64,000 nucleotides of DNA from Stutzerimonas stutzeri (GCF_024448715.1 NZ_JAMOHZ010000002.1:310001-374000); one strand, 5' to 3'; positions 21,151-31,071 are shown, counted from the first letter of the stretch. Translations and numbers: made by a program. Notes: a model not told the origin generated them from the letters alone.

Positions 21151-21981
21151 GTGTCCGCCTTTTCAACCCTGCCCCTGGTAATCGAACCGACCGATCTGGC
21201 CGAGCGCCTGAACGCCCCCGAGCTGATACTGGTCGACCTGACCAGTGCGGCCCGCTATGCCGAAGGTCATCTGCCCGGCGCACGATTCGTTGATCCCAAG
21301 CTGACCCAACTCGGCCAACCGCCGGCACCGGGACGGCTGCCCGGCAAGGCCCAGCTGGAAGCCCTTTTTGGCTCAATCGGGCATCGCTCCGACGCAGTCT
21401 ATGTGGTTTACGACGATGAAGGTGGTGGCTGGGCCGGGCGTTTCATCTGGTTGCTGGATGTAATCGGCCATCATCGCTACCACTACCTGAATGGCGGCCT
21501 GCACACCTGGCTGGCTGAGCAACGACCGTTATCACACGACATTCCCGCCACAGTGTCCGAGCCGGTAACGCTGCAGCTTCACGACGCACCCAGCGCGACC
21601 CGCGAATACATCGAGAGCCGGCTCGGCGCTACGGATCTGGTCATATGGGACGCCCGATCACCTGAGGAATATCACGGCGAGAAGGCGCTTGCCGCGCGCG
21701 CCGGACATATCCCCGGCGCGATCAACTTCGAATGGACCGCGGCGATGGATCCGGCGCGCGCCATGCGTATCCGCGAAGACATCGCCGAACGGCTGCAGGC
21801 GCTCGGCATCAGTCCAGACAAAGAAATCATCACTCACTGCCAGACGCATCACCGCTCCGGCTTCACCTACCTGCTGGCCAAAGCCCTGGGCTATCCGCGA
21901 ATCAAGGGATACCCCGGCTCCTGGGGCGAATGGGGCAACCTGCCCGACACTCCGATCCAGCAATCAAAAGGTCACCCATGA
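21151..21981 (+). CDS. rhdA: Thiosulfate sulfurtransferase / rhodanese (RhdA type)
   Basis: Two tandem rhodanese domains (residues about 5-130 inactive and 150-270 catalytic). The active-site loop is CQTHHRSG with Cys230. This loop is a known hallmark of Azotobacter vinelandii RhdA, whose catalytic Cys also is 230. The enzyme moves sulfane sulfur from thiosulfate or other donors to acceptors. Translation begins at a GTG preceded by GAGG. The stop overlaps the psd start by 4 nt (ATGA). Confidence 0.93.
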   Translation: MSAFSTLPLVIEPTDLAERLNAPELILVDLTSAARYAEGHLPGARFVDPKLTQLGQPPAPGRLPGKAQLEALFGSIGHRSDAVYVVYDDEGGGWAGRFIWLLDVIGHHRYHYLNGGLHTWLAEQRPLSHDIPATVSEPVTLQLHDAPSATREYIESRLGATDLVIWDARSPEEYHGEKALAARAGHIPGAINFEWTAAMDPARAMRIREDIAERLQALGISPDKEIITHCQTHHRSGFTYLLAKALGYPRIKGYPGSWGEWGNLPDTPIQQSKGHP

Positions 21982-22880
21982 AAGATCGCTTGTTCGTATT
22001 CAGCCAGTACCTGCTCCCGCACCACCTGATCTCGCGTCTCGCCGGCTGCTTGGCCGAGAGCCGCTTACCTTGGGTGAAGAACACCTTCATCAAGTGGTTC
22101 GTTCGGCATTTTCAGGTAGATATGCGTGAAGCTCAAACTGAAGACCCGACCGCTTACGAGCACTTCAACGCGTTCTTCACCCGCGCGCTGAAAGACGGCG
22201 CGCGGCCGCTGGACCCGACACCCGGCGCGATCCTCAATCCCTGTGATGGCGCAATCAGTCAGCTCGGCCGGATCGAGCAGGGCCGCATCTTCCAGGCCAA
22301 GGGCCACAGCTACAGCGTGACGGAGCTGCTCGGCGGCGACCATGAGCGTGCCGCGCCCTTCATGGGCGGCGATTTCGCCACCGTATACCTGTCGCCCAAG
22401 GATTATCACCGGGTGCATATGCCGTTGGCTGGCACCCTGCGCGAGATGGTCTATGTGCCGGGCCGCATCTTCTCGGTGAATACCGTCACCGCTGAAGGCG
22501 TGCCGGAGCTGTTCGCCCGCAACGAGCGCGTGGTCTGCCTGTTCGATACCGAGCGCGGCCCGATGGCCATGGTGCTGGTCGGTGCAATGATCGTCGCCAG
22601 TATCGAAACCGTGTGGGCCGGACTGGTAACGCCACCCAAGCGCACCCTCAAGACGATGCGCTACGACGAAGCCAGCCGAGCCCCCATCCATCTGGAAAAA
22701 GGCGCCGAGATGGGCCGTTTCAAACTGGGTTCCACAGTGATCCTACTGTTCGGGCCGGATCAGGTCAGTTGGGCCGAACAACTGTCCCCGTTGACGCCGG
22801 TGTGCATGGGTGAGGGGCTCGGTCAGGCCACGCCGGCCCAGCACTTTGTCGCACCGGATCCTGGCCAGGCTCAGCCGTAG
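21978..22880 (+). CDS. psd: Phosphatidylserine decarboxylase proenzyme
   Basis: Inner-membrane-associated enzyme that forms phosphatidylethanolamine. It is made as a proenzyme and cleaves itself at the LGST motif (residues 250-253), where Ser252 becomes the pyruvoyl cofactor. The Asp/His charge-relay segments ([20 protein letters not shown]) are present. The 300-residue product is typical. The ATG overlaps the rhdA stop, and earlier in-frame codons would run antiparallel to the rhodanese reading frame. Confidence 0.95.
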   Translation: MKDRLFVFSQYLLPHHLISRLAGCLAESRLPWVKNTFIKWFVRHFQVDMREAQTEDPTAYEHFNAFFTRALKDGARPLDPTPGAILNPCDGAISQLGRIEQGRIFQAKGHSYSVTELLGGDHERAAPFMGGDFATVYLSPKDYHRVHMPLAGTLREMVYVPGRIFSVNTVTAEGVPELFARNERVVCLFDTERGPMAMVLVGAMIVASIETVWAGLVTPPKRTLKTMRYDEASRAPIHLEKGAEMGRFKLGSTVILLFGPDQVSWAEQLSPLTPVCMGEGLGQATPAQHFVAPDPGQAQP

Positions 22881-23041
22881 AACCTAAACCAGTGGTCGGT
22901 TGCCGCTAGCCAAGTCCTTCGTGTCCGTTATGATATCGTCGCCCACGATTGCAAAATGCCATCATCGAGGGCGACGAGTGCGTGGACGCACTGCCAGAGT
23001 CGTAGGCGGAGCGCCAGGGATCATGTCGCGGAGTTCGTAGT

Positions 23042-24865
23042 TTGGAAAACCACAGTCAGCCACTGCTGTTGCGCGTACCGACGCCGGATTGCCAGGGGCT
23101 GTCTTTCTGCGAGGCCAGCGTGCGCGGCGTCAGACGCTGGCTTGCCGGGCTGCCCAAAGCAAACCTCGGCGAAACTGCGCGCCTGCTGTATCAGGCAGTA
23201 CTGGAACTCAACCAACTGCGTACGACTGCCCAAGATCGTCTGCAGTTGCTCGAATTGCTGCGACCGGAAATCCACTTCGTCTGCAGAGAACTGGAACGTT
23301 ACTTCGTCAACCAGCCGATTGTTCTCAGCGAGCGCCCGCGCAAGGTGGCCAGCTTATGCCAGGCGCTGCAGAATCACCTGGCCATCGGCTACAAACTGAT
23401 CTCAGTCGAACTGGCTCCGCAGGCCGGTCGTGAACGCCTGCAGTTACTCACCATCTCGCTGCAGCGAGCGATCCGCAGCCTCTGCGCGATGCTGGTTCGT
23501 TCCACCCAACTATACAGTCCGACACCCAATGGCCTATGGCTTGAGCTCCATCAGCTCTACGCCATCGCCGCCGAGCATGGCGTGCACCGCACATTGGTGC
23601 GTGACGACCTGGCTTATCAGATCAATGGCCTGAGCGCTGAGCAGAGCTATATCGTCGCATTGATGATCGGCAGCGCCCGCTGCAACCAGATGCGCCAGCA
23701 AAACATCGCGCAACTGGCGCAGGTACTCGAACCCTGGAGCGCGCTGGTTCGCCTGCAATCGGCACAGAATTCGTCCAGCCTGTTCGGCGTGTCGCCCCGG
23801 ATCGACGGGCCACCGCGTTATCGATCTATGTTTACGCCCAAGGAGCTGCCAAACCTGCTCGGCATTGATCCGCATGCATTGGTTGCAGCGCTCCGGGCGC
23901 ATCTGGACTCCACGCCAAATGCGCCCGGAGAGTCAGCGCTTGCGGTGCCCGAGGGGCTGAGCCTCGACCTGATGCAACACGTAAGTGCGGCCTGGGGCGA
24001 CATCTCCGAGCGCAGCTTCCAGCGCACCCCCGCGCAAGGCCAGATGAACATCTGCATCGGCATGAGCGCACTGCATTACTATCTCGCTGGGCAGCGCCTG
24101 TTTGGCGAGCTGTTGAAACGACCGGAAGCCGCTCGATCCGCTGTATTCAAACTGAACAACGCTGAGCCCGACATATGGGCAATTGCGTTCGATGCGCAGG
24201 TAGTCAACGAGGACGCTCTCCTGCCGCGCGAAGATATCGAATTCGTCCGCCCCGTCATTGCAAACGCAGAGGAAGAGGAAGAGGAAGCGTCAGCGCCACC
24301 AGCCGTCGACAATCCCTATCCAACGTTCGAGGTGCAACTGGTCAACCACAGCCCTGGCGGATTCTGCCTCTCCTGGGCGGGCGAGGTCCCGGCGCAGCTC
24401 CAGGCGGGCGAACTGCTCGGCCTGCAGGATGGCACCAGCCAGAACTGGAGCATCGCGGTAGTACGCTGGATTCGCCAAGTGCGCGGCGGTGGTCCGCAGA
24501 TCGGTGTGGAGCTGATCGCTCCCTATGCGCAACCTTGCGGTTTGCGCCTGTTACGCAAGGTCGATCAAGGCAGCGAATATTTGCGCGCCCTGCTGCTACC
24601 GGAAATCAGCGTGATTTCACGTCCGGCGGCGCTCATCGTTCCGAGCCTACCGTTCCAGGAAGGGCAGAAGGTACAGATCAACCAGAATGGAGAAGAACAC
24701 CGCGCGCTACTTTGCCGGCGCCAGACAGGTTCCAGCAGCTATAACCAGTTTGAATACCAGCTGGTCGGGCTTGCAGCCGCCTCCCAAGAGACCCCGATCA
24801 CAGCACGAGGAACCCAGGCGGCGTCAGGGATTGAAGATTTTGACTCGCTCTGGAAGTCGCTGTAG
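23042..24865 (+). CDS. PilZ-like domain protein upstream of fimX
   Basis: A 607-residue protein with a TTG start preceded by GGAG. The first ~380 residues are helical with no family I can name. A short acidic stretch (AEEEEEEASA) then precedes a beta-rich domain at about 425-510 with NHSPGGF (Asn435 onward), similar to the D/NxSxxG motif of PilZ c-di-GMP receptors. The companion RxxxR motif is not evident, so c-di-GMP binding is doubtful. It lies 63 nt before fimX in the same direction, as I remember for the P. aeruginosa neighbour of fimX, which supports a type IV pilus / c-di-GMP link. Confidence 0.75.
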   Translation: MENHSQPLLLRVPTPDCQGLSFCEASVRGVRRWLAGLPKANLGETARLLYQAVLELNQLRTTAQDRLQLLELLRPEIHFVCRELERYFVNQPIVLSERPRKVASLCQALQNHLAIGYKLISVELAPQAGRERLQLLTISLQRAIRSLCAMLVRSTQLYSPTPNGLWLELHQLYAIAAEHGVHRTLVRDDLAYQINGLSAEQSYIVALMIGSARCNQMRQQNIAQLAQVLEPWSALVRLQSAQNSSSLFGVSPRIDGPPRYRSMFTPKELPNLLGIDPHALVAALRAHLDSTPNAPGESALAVPEGLSLDLMQHVSAAWGDISERSFQRTPAQGQMNICIGMSALHYYLAGQRLFGELLKRPEAARSAVFKLNNAEPDIWAIAFDAQVVNEDALLPREDIEFVRPVIANAEEEEEEASAPPAVDNPYPTFEVQLVNHSPGGFCLSWAGEVPAQLQAGELLGLQDGTSQNWSIAVVRWIRQVRGGGPQIGVELIAPYAQPCGLRLLRKVDQGSEYLRALLLPEISVISRPAALIVPSLPFQEGQKVQINQNGEEHRALLCRRQTGSSSYNQFEYQLVGLAAASQETPITARGTQAASGIEDFDSLWKSL

Positions 24866-24928
24866 ATTGCGGCTCTCCGTTTTTTTAGCCCTCCACGCTC
24901 CTATACGGCGCGTTCTAAAGCTGCTGCC

Positions 24929-26995
24929 ATGGCCCCGCAAAAGAAAACTATCCGTCTGCTGATCCTCGAAGACTCGCAGAACGAAGCTGAGCGACTGGTC
25001 AGCCTGTTTCGCAATGCAGGCCAGGCAACGCGCGTGCATCGACTCACCTCCAGCGATGACCTGGCCGATGTGCTCCAACAGACCTGGGACCTGCTGATCA
25101 ATGCGCCGAGCAGCAGCAACCTCGACCCTAGCGAAGCCATAGGTGCCATCCGCAAGCAAGCCAAGGACATCCCGGTCATTCAGTTGATCGATGGCAACGA
25201 TTCCGACGCCATTACTGAATCCCTCGCACAGGGAGCGCAGGCCGCACTACCGCAAGGCGAGGACGAATGGTTGATTCTGGTCGCCAATCGGGAGCTGGAG
25301 AACCTTGAAGAGCGTCGAGCACGCCGTTCCGCCGAGCTGGCGCTGCGCGAGGCAGAGAAGCGCTGCCAACTGCTGCTGGAGAGCTCAGTTGACGCCATCG
25401 CCTATGTCCACGACGGCATGCATATCTACGCCAACCGCGCCTACCTTGAGTTATTCGGCTACGAAGATGTCGACGAGCTCGAAGGCATGCCGATGATCGA
25501 CCTGATCGCGTCCTGCGACCAGGGCGATTTCAAGGGCTTCTTGAAGACCTATCAAACCCAGCAGGGCAGCGCCGAACTCATCTGTGGCGGCGTCCGCGCC
25601 GATGGTGGCAACTTTAAGGCGCGCATCAACTTCTCCCCGGCCAGCTACGATGGCGAGCCCTGTATCCAGGTGGTCATTCGCGCAGAGAACGACAATGCTG
25701 AACTGGAGAAACTGCGCGAGATCAGCAGCCAGGACCTGGTAACGGGCCTGCACAACCGCAGCCATTTTCTCGAACTGCTCGACAGTGCGGTCGAGCGCGC
25801 GGTGAACGCAGGGCAAGGCGCGAGTCTCGCCTATATTCGCGTCGACCGCTTTGCCAGCCTCCAGGCAGACCTTGGCTTGGGCGACTCTGATCGTCTACTG
25901 GCCGAGCTCTCCCAACTGCTGCGCGATCACTTTACAGATCAGGCTCAACTGGCACGCTTTGGTGACGACGCTTTCGCAGTATTGATGCCAGAGGCCAAGA
26001 TACAGCAGCTTGAACAGCCTTTGACCGAACTGTTGCGCAAGGTTGAAGGGCACCTGTTTGATATCGGCGCCCGCACCGTACAAACCAGCCTGAGCATCGG
26101 TGCCGCCACGCTCGATGAACGGACCGCGAAGGCTCGAGACGTAATCGACCGTGCCCATCGCTGCGCCGAAGAACTCGCTGATGGCAATGCGCTTCGCATC
26201 TACAACCCCGCCGACGAATTAGCGGCAGCAGCCAATCGGGGCAACGTCCTCGCTATGCTGCAGCAGGCGCTGGAAAAGAACAGCTTCCGCCTGTTGTTCC
26301 AACCGATCATTAGTCTGCGCGGCGACAGCCACGAGCATTACGAGGTGCTGCTGCGCCTGCTCGATCCGCAAGGCGTCGAAGTTCCTCCTGGCGAGTTTCT
26401 CGGCGCAGCGAAAGAAGCGGGGCTGGCCACCAAGATCGATCGCTGGGTACTGCTCAATTCCATCAAGCTGCTCGCCGAGCATCGCAGTAAGGGCCACAGC
26501 ACACGATTGTTCGTACACCTTTCGAGCCCCAGCCTGCAAGACGCCTCACTGCTGCCGTGGCTGGGAGTTGCGCTCAAGGCGTCGCGATTGCCACCTGACT
26601 CGCTGGTCTTCCAGTTCGATGAGAACGACGCCGTCGCGTACCTCAAGCAGGCGAAAGCGCTCACTAATGGATTGGCCGGGCTAGGCTGCCGCAGCGCCCT
26701 GAGTCAGTTCGGCTGCGTGCTGAACCCGTTCAATACGCTCAAGCACCTTAGCGCCGACTTCGTAAAAATCGACGGCTCCTATACCCAGGACCTGAGCCGT
26801 CAGGAAAATCAGGAAGCACTCAGGCAACTGCTGACAAACCTTCACGGACAGGGCAAGCAGACCATCGTGCCTTTCGTCGACAGCGCCACGGTCCTCGCCA
26901 CGCTTTGGCAGGCCGGCGTCGGCTACATTCAGGGGCAATATCTGCAGGGCCCGAGCCAGTCGATGGATTACAACTTCTCCTCGGACGACGAATAG
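24929..26995 (+). CDS. fimX: FimX: c-di-GMP receptor with degenerate GGDEF and EAL domains
   Basis: A 688-residue cytoplasmic regulator of type IV pilus assembly and twitching. The order is a REC-like domain (about 7-130, LLILEDSQNE), a PAS domain (about 150-260), a GGDEF-like domain whose signature is degraded to GDDAF (345-349), and an EAL-like domain whose first motif is EVL (472-474). Both degenerate signatures match FimX rather than an active cyclase or phosphodiesterase. FimX binds c-di-GMP through its EAL domain. An upstream GGDEF/EAL alternative is therefore unlikely. Confidence 0.93.
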   Translation: MAPQKKTIRLLILEDSQNEAERLVSLFRNAGQATRVHRLTSSDDLADVLQQTWDLLINAPSSSNLDPSEAIGAIRKQAKDIPVIQLIDGNDSDAITESLAQGAQAALPQGEDEWLILVANRELENLEERRARRSAELALREAEKRCQLLLESSVDAIAYVHDGMHIYANRAYLELFGYEDVDELEGMPMIDLIASCDQGDFKGFLKTYQTQQGSAELICGGVRADGGNFKARINFSPASYDGEPCIQVVIRAENDNAELEKLREISSQDLVTGLHNRSHFLELLDSAVERAVNAGQGASLAYIRVDRFASLQADLGLGDSDRLLAELSQLLRDHFTDQAQLARFGDDAFAVLMPEAKIQQLEQPLTELLRKVEGHLFDIGARTVQTSLSIGAATLDERTAKARDVIDRAHRCAEELADGNALRIYNPADELAAAANRGNVLAMLQQALEKNSFRLLFQPIISLRGDSHEHYEVLLRLLDPQGVEVPPGEFLGAAKEAGLATKIDRWVLLNSIKLLAEHRSKGHSTRLFVHLSSPSLQDASLLPWLGVALKASRLPPDSLVFQFDENDAVAYLKQAKALTNGLAGLGCRSALSQFGCVLNPFNTLKHLSADFVKIDGSYTQDLSRQENQEALRQLLTNLHGQGKQTIVPFVDSATVLATLWQAGVGYIQGQYLQGPSQSMDYNFSSDDE

Positions 26996-27126
26996 GCGCC
27001 AAGCTGCAAGCTGATTAGCCTGCGGCCTGCCCACTCGCCAGTGAAGCCTATCCTGTCACAGGGAAGAGGCTATTCGTGGAAAATGCTCAGCCCCAACCGC
27101 ATCCCGGTCTGAAACTGACGCAGCTT

Positions 27127-28341
27127 CTATTCGTTCCCTTCACGATCCCTGAAACCAAGCAAATAAAGAATTCCATCCAGCCCCAGGGTGGAAATCGCCT
27201 GCTTGGCCGACTGCTTGACCAGCGGTTTGGCCCGAAAAGCCACGCCCAACCCGGCCAGCCCGAGCATCGGCAGATCATTGGCGCCGTCACCGACGGCAAT
27301 GGTCTGCTCCAGACGTAAGCCTTCCCTCTCTGCCAGCTCGCGGAGCAGATCGGCCTTGCGCTGGGCATCGACGATGGGCTCCTGCGCGACACCGGTGAGT
27401 TTGCCGTCAACGATCTCCAGTTCGTTGGCATAGACGTAATCGATACCGAGCCTGGCCTGAAGCTGATGTGCAAAATAGGTGAAGCCACCCGACAGGATCG
27501 CGGTCTTGTAGCCCAGTCGCTTCAGCTCGGCGAACAACAGTTCAGCGCCCTCTGTGAGGCGCAAGCTGGCGCCGACTTCGACCAGCGCATGCTCTTCCAG
27601 GCCTTCGAGCAGCGCCAGGCGCTCCTTGAAGCTGGCACGGAAATCTAGCTCGCCGCGCATCGCACGCTCGGTGATTTCCGACACCTGATCGCCAACCCCG
27701 GCCGCCTTCGCAAGCTCGTCGATGACTTCAGCCTCGATCAATGTCGAATCCATATCGAATACCGCGAGCCGGCGATTGCGACGAAACACCGAGTCGCGCT
27801 GGAATGCGATGTCGACATTCAGCTCCTGCGCCACGCTGAGGAACTCGGTGCGCAACGCAGCGGTGTCGGCTGGCTCACCTCGCACCGAGAACTCAATGCA
27901 ACCCTTGCCTAGATCCTCGGGCATATCCAGTGGCTGGCGCCCTGAAAGACGGTCGATGTGGTCGATGTTGAGGCCATATTTGGCAGTGATCGAGCTGACC
28001 CGCTGCAACTGCTCGGCGGTGACCTTTCGTGTCAGCAGAGTGACGATATGCCGAGGCTTGCCCTGGCCCGCGACCCATTGCTGGTAGTCCTCTTCGGCGA
28101 CCGGTGTGAAGCGCACCTGCTGGTCGTGCTTGTAGCCCATGAAGAGCACGTCCTTGAGCACTGAAGAAGCGCGCTCGGTATCTGGGATTTCCACCAGGAT
28201 GCCGAACGACAGCGTGTCATGGATCACCGCCTGACCGATATCCAGAATATTCACGCCACCCTGGGCGAGCACGCCGGTGATAGCCGCGGTCAGCCCGGGG
28301 CGATCTTCCCCGGTAATGTTGATCAGGACGATTTCGCGCAA
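27127..28341 (-). CDS. serB: Phosphoserine phosphatase SerB
   Basis: Hydrolyses O-phosphoserine to serine, the last step of serine synthesis. Two N-terminal ACT-like domains (about residues 1-180) precede a HAD-family phosphatase with nucleophile Asp196 in VFDMDSTLIEAEV, the motif AILSGGFTYFA and the C-terminal VGDGANDLPML. Translation starts at TTG after a GGGAG site with 8-nt spacing. The 404-residue length matches the ACT-containing Pseudomonas form. Convergent with fimX across 131 nt. Confidence 0.95.
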   Translation of the reverse strand: MREIVLINITGEDRPGLTAAITGVLAQGGVNILDIGQAVIHDTLSFGILVEIPDTERASSVLKDVLFMGYKHDQQVRFTPVAEEDYQQWVAGQGKPRHIVTLLTRKVTAEQLQRVSSITAKYGLNIDHIDRLSGRQPLDMPEDLGKGCIEFSVRGEPADTAALRTEFLSVAQELNVDIAFQRDSVFRRNRRLAVFDMDSTLIEAEVIDELAKAAGVGDQVSEITERAMRGELDFRASFKERLALLEGLEEHALVEVGASLRLTEGAELLFAELKRLGYKTAILSGGFTYFAHQLQARLGIDYVYANELEIVDGKLTGVAQEPIVDAQRKADLLRELAEREGLRLEQTIAVGDGANDLPMLGLAGLGVAFRAKPLVKQSAKQAISTLGLDGILYLLGFRDREGNE

Positions 28342-28483
28342 GGCGTAGCTCCCATGGCAAAGAAGGCAGGCATTCTACAACAGCCGGCCAGCAGCTGAGC
28401 GCCGCCTCATGCGGCGGATCATCGGCGTCATTTAGCCGTTCCGGCGACATATCCTGCAATTCGTCAGCTTTGACCGTGAGACC

Positions 28484-28512
28484 TTCAGCCCCCAGTGCGC
28501 TTTCCGTATACT
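28484..28512 (+). promoter_or_regulatory. Possible sigma-70-type promoter for the AhpA-like gene
   Basis: TATACT at 28507-28512 resembles a -10 element and would place the transcription start about 30 nt before the GTG start codon. The sequence 17 nt upstream (TTCAGC at 28484-28489) is only a weak -35. Read by eye, low certainty. Confidence 0.25.
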
Positions 28513-28547
28513 GCGCGGCACTTTCCCTAAGAGTAGAGCCGCGCTTT

Positions 28548-30104
28548 GTGAACCGGCCCGCATCCGTCAAGCCCGACAACTTCTTTCTGCTGATCTACCG
28601 CGCACTGCGCCAGCGACGTATTCCGCTGGTGCTGCGAGTGGCCAGTCATACGCTGCTGCTGGTCGCCCTGGCGCTGATCATCTATGCCTGGGTCATGGGC
28701 ATGCAATTCAAGCATGCCATGGAGCAACAAGCCGATGCCCTCGGCCAGAGTCTGATCACCCAGACAGCCGCCTCGGCGACCGATTTGTTGGTGGCCAACG
28801 ATATTCTCAGCCTCAACGTGTTACTGAGCAATCTGGTGAAGAACCCGCTGGTGGCTCATGCAGCAATCTATAGCGTTGATAACCGCGTGCTGGCGGAATC
28901 TGGCGCTCGTCCCCAGCGCAATCTGCTAGGCGAAGAGGAAGGCCTCTACTCCACCCCCATCAGCTTCCAGGATGTGATTGCCGGGCATCTGCGTATCAAC
29001 CTCGACATGCGGCAGTTCCAGCAACCGATGACCATCAGTTTGCAGAGCATGGGGCTGTTGAGTCTGATCCTGCTGGCACTCACCCTGACGCTCAGTATGC
29101 GCCTGGGCCGTCAGCTATCGCTGCCGCTGATGCAACTGCGCCTGTGGTTGCGTGACCCGGACGATCCAGCCCCCGGTGCGGGACGGCAAGACGAAATCGG
29201 TGATCTAGCACGGCAGTTGCAGGCACGCCTGGTGCCAGAAGAGCCTGAGCCGGAGATCGAACTCGACGAAAGCATGCAGGACATTTACTCGGCGCACTTC
29301 GATGTACCTGCCGCTGCTCCCAATGTCGTCGACGACCATCCCGCCATTGATCTCAGCGATAACGCCGTAGATGAAGACGACCGCAGGGACAGCTATCACG
29401 CCGCCGCGCCGGCTGCCGCGGATGACTTCGACCCGTTCGACGACGACCCGCCACTCGAGGAGCCAAGACCGCAGCCAAAGCCACAGCCGCGCCCAGGGAT
29501 TGCCGTCCCGCCACCTGCTGTGAGCGGAAAAAGCGGTGTATTGGCGATACAGCTTGGCGCTCAGGAGCAGTTACGTCGACTGCCCCGCGCTCGCCTGACC
29601 GAGCTGCTGCAGCGTTACACCGACTGCCTGCAGCAAGCCGCGACGCTGTATCAGGCGGAGCTTCACACGCTCAACGATGGCAGCAGCCTGATGCTGTTCC
29701 ACAGCCAGGACGACGAGCAGAACTACCTGACCCACGGTCTGTGCTGCGGCGAGCTGATGCGTGCACTTGGGCATGCACTGCAAATCGAGGTCGCAGACAG
29801 CGGTATTACCCTACAGCTCCAGCTCGGCCTGACCCAGGGCGAAGGACTTTACGATCTCAGCCAGGGCGACCTGCTACTCAGCGAGCCGGCACAGGCAGCG
29901 CTGGCCTTGTCCCAGCACAGCCGTAATCTGTTGTTGGTCGAGCGCAGTATTGGCGAGGACAACCTGATCCGGCAACGTGCCCGCATCCGACCGATCGCCA
30001 GCCCGGAGGGTGCCTGCTGCGTCGAACGCCTGCTCGAACCCTATCCGCCACTGCTTGAACGACAGCTGGCACGCATGCACGAGTTGCGTAATCGCAGCGG
30101 CTGA
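28548..30104 (+). CDS. AhpA/YtjB-family inner-membrane protein
   Basis: A 518-residue bitopic or dimodular membrane protein. The GTG at 28548 yields VNRPASVKPDNFFLLIYRAL. Transmembrane segments lie near residues 28-48 and 160-185, with a periplasmic segment between them. The long cytoplasmic part has an acidic region, a Pro-rich tract (PRPQPKPQPRP) and a C-terminal domain like that of nucleotide cyclase relatives (LGAQEQLRRLPRARLTELLQRYTDCL). Its neighbour position beside serB matches the SMP/YtjB/AhpA proteins. The function is unclear. Confidence 0.75.
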   Translation: MNRPASVKPDNFFLLIYRALRQRRIPLVLRVASHTLLLVALALIIYAWVMGMQFKHAMEQQADALGQSLITQTAASATDLLVANDILSLNVLLSNLVKNPLVAHAAIYSVDNRVLAESGARPQRNLLGEEEGLYSTPISFQDVIAGHLRINLDMRQFQQPMTISLQSMGLLSLILLALTLTLSMRLGRQLSLPLMQLRLWLRDPDDPAPGAGRQDEIGDLARQLQARLVPEEPEPEIELDESMQDIYSAHFDVPAAAPNVVDDHPAIDLSDNAVDEDDRRDSYHAAAPAAADDFDPFDDDPPLEEPRPQPKPQPRPGIAVPPPAVSGKSGVLAIQLGAQEQLRRLPRARLTELLQRYTDCLQQAATLYQAELHTLNDGSSLMLFHSQDDEQNYLTHGLCCGELMRALGHALQIEVADSGITLQLQLGLTQGEGLYDLSQGDLLLSEPAQAALALSQHSRNLLLVERSIGEDNLIRQRARIRPIASPEGACCVERLLEPYPPLLERQLARMHELRNRSG

Positions 30105-30111
30105 CCGGACG

Positions 30112-30144
30112 CAGGATGGATTAGCCGAAGGCGTAATCCGTCGA
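30112..30144. repeat. Small palindromic intergenic repeat (GGATTA...TAATCC)
   Basis: GGATTAGCCGAAGGCGTAATCC forms a perfect six-base stem (30118-30123 with 30134-30139) around a GCC/GGC inner stem. It sits in the 68-nt gap between two convergent genes, so it may act as a bidirectional terminator. No poly-T follows. The same wording (TTAGCCGAAGGCGTAA) is familiar to me as a dispersed Pseudomonas repeat. Confidence 0.5.
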
Positions 30145-30172
30145 TGGCGACAAAGCCGCCACACACGTTTGG

Positions 30173-30856
30173 TCAGAAGCGGAATACTTCGAGATCGGTC
30201 CTGATCGGCTCCGCCGCAGGAATTGCCGGAAGGGCTTCAGGTTTGCGTTCCTTGGTGATGTTGCGCTTGGCCGGTGTCTTGGCGATCACTATCGGCTCGA
30301 TGGCTGTCGCCATCATTTCCCCCAGGCGCTGCAACAGAACGCTCTGAGCGCGCACCTGGTCGGTCGTGCTGCCCTGATGTTCTTCCTGCAACCGTACCAG
30401 GCGGCTGGCCTGACGTTTACCCTGCTTATCCAATAGGCGCCATTGAGCTTCCAGCACAGCGGGGTGCTGGGGACCGGAATCCAGCCGGGTGATTTCAAGC
30501 TCGACCTGCACCTCGGGGGTGAAGCCCTTGCTGCCTGGGCTCAGCTCAAGACTTTGGGTCTTCAAACGCGAAGCCAGTTGGCGCAGCAACAGCTGGTTGA
30601 TATCGCCCTGCAGACTGCCGGCCCAGCGTGCCTGCTGCCCCTCAGCCGCCAGACTGCCATCGGGCAGGCGTTGCAGCAGTTCATCACGCTGCAGATAGTC
30701 GGCCAGCAGTACTGGCCCCAGCAGTATCGCCGCGCCGTCTGCCTGAGCGGGCACCTCGATAGTTCCGTTGTCGAGGCGATACATAGGCACCGGCTGGGTG
30801 ACACAGCCAGCGAGGCTGGCACAAGCCAGCAGTAAAACAGTCGTGAAGCGCAGCAC
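30173..30856 (-). CDS. PqiC/YmbA-family ABC-type transport auxiliary lipoprotein
   Basis: A 227-residue predicted outer-membrane lipoprotein. The GTG at 30856 follows AAGGTAGAG and yields a signal peptide with lipobox LAGC (Cys17). The mature part has the DUF330 pattern: an extended strand AAILLGPVLLADYLQRDEL, RWAGSLQGDINQLLLRQLAS, then a run of strands VELEITRLDSG. PqiC proteins bridge the MCE-protein needle to the outer membrane in lipid transport. No mce or pqiAB gene is nearby, so the partner is unknown. Confidence 0.78.
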   Translation of the reverse strand: MLRFTTVLLLACASLAGCVTQPVPMYRLDNGTIEVPAQADGAAILLGPVLLADYLQRDELLQRLPDGSLAAEGQQARWAGSLQGDINQLLLRQLASRLKTQSLELSPGSKGFTPEVQVELEITRLDSGPQHPAVLEAQWRLLDKQGKRQASRLVRLQEEHQGSTTDQVRAQSVLLQRLGEMMATAIEPIVIAKTPAKRNITKERKPEALPAIPAAEPIRTDLEVFRF

Positions 30857-30967
30857 GTTGATCTCTACCTTTGCACCGGACCCTTGATGACGCTCCGCCA
30901 ACGGATGTCTGCCCGCTCCGCTGTAGGCGGTCACCAATGGTCGCCGTGCCGATTATCTTCGGTTCCC

Positions 30968-30995
30968 GATGCGGCTGATGACTGACTGCCGCATC
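30968..30995. repeat. Inverted repeat downstream of parC
   Basis: GATGCGG (30968-30974) pairs with CCGCATC (30989-30995) around a 14-nt loop. It lies in the 215-nt gap after the parC stop, before the divergently placed end of that gap. No T-run follows on the minus strand, so it is at best a weak terminator or an mRNA 3' stabiliser. Confidence 0.35.
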
Positions 30996-31071
30996 GCGAA
31001 TCGGGATGAAATTGGAAGGCCGCTATCTTCCGTGAAACCGGCGTCGGAAGCCAGCCTCTAACGCCACCATC

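Noticed and set aside
22900..22934. Possible promoter TTGCCG ... TATGAT upstream of the PilZ-like gene
   Set aside because: The spacer is 23 bases, too long for a normal sigma-70 promoter.
24874..24885. T-run after the PilZ-like gene
   Set aside because: No stem precedes TTTTTTT, so it does not form an intrinsic terminator.
27046..27070. Imperfect stem-loop between fimX and serB
   Set aside because: Stem contains a bulge and no T-run; not convincing as a terminator.
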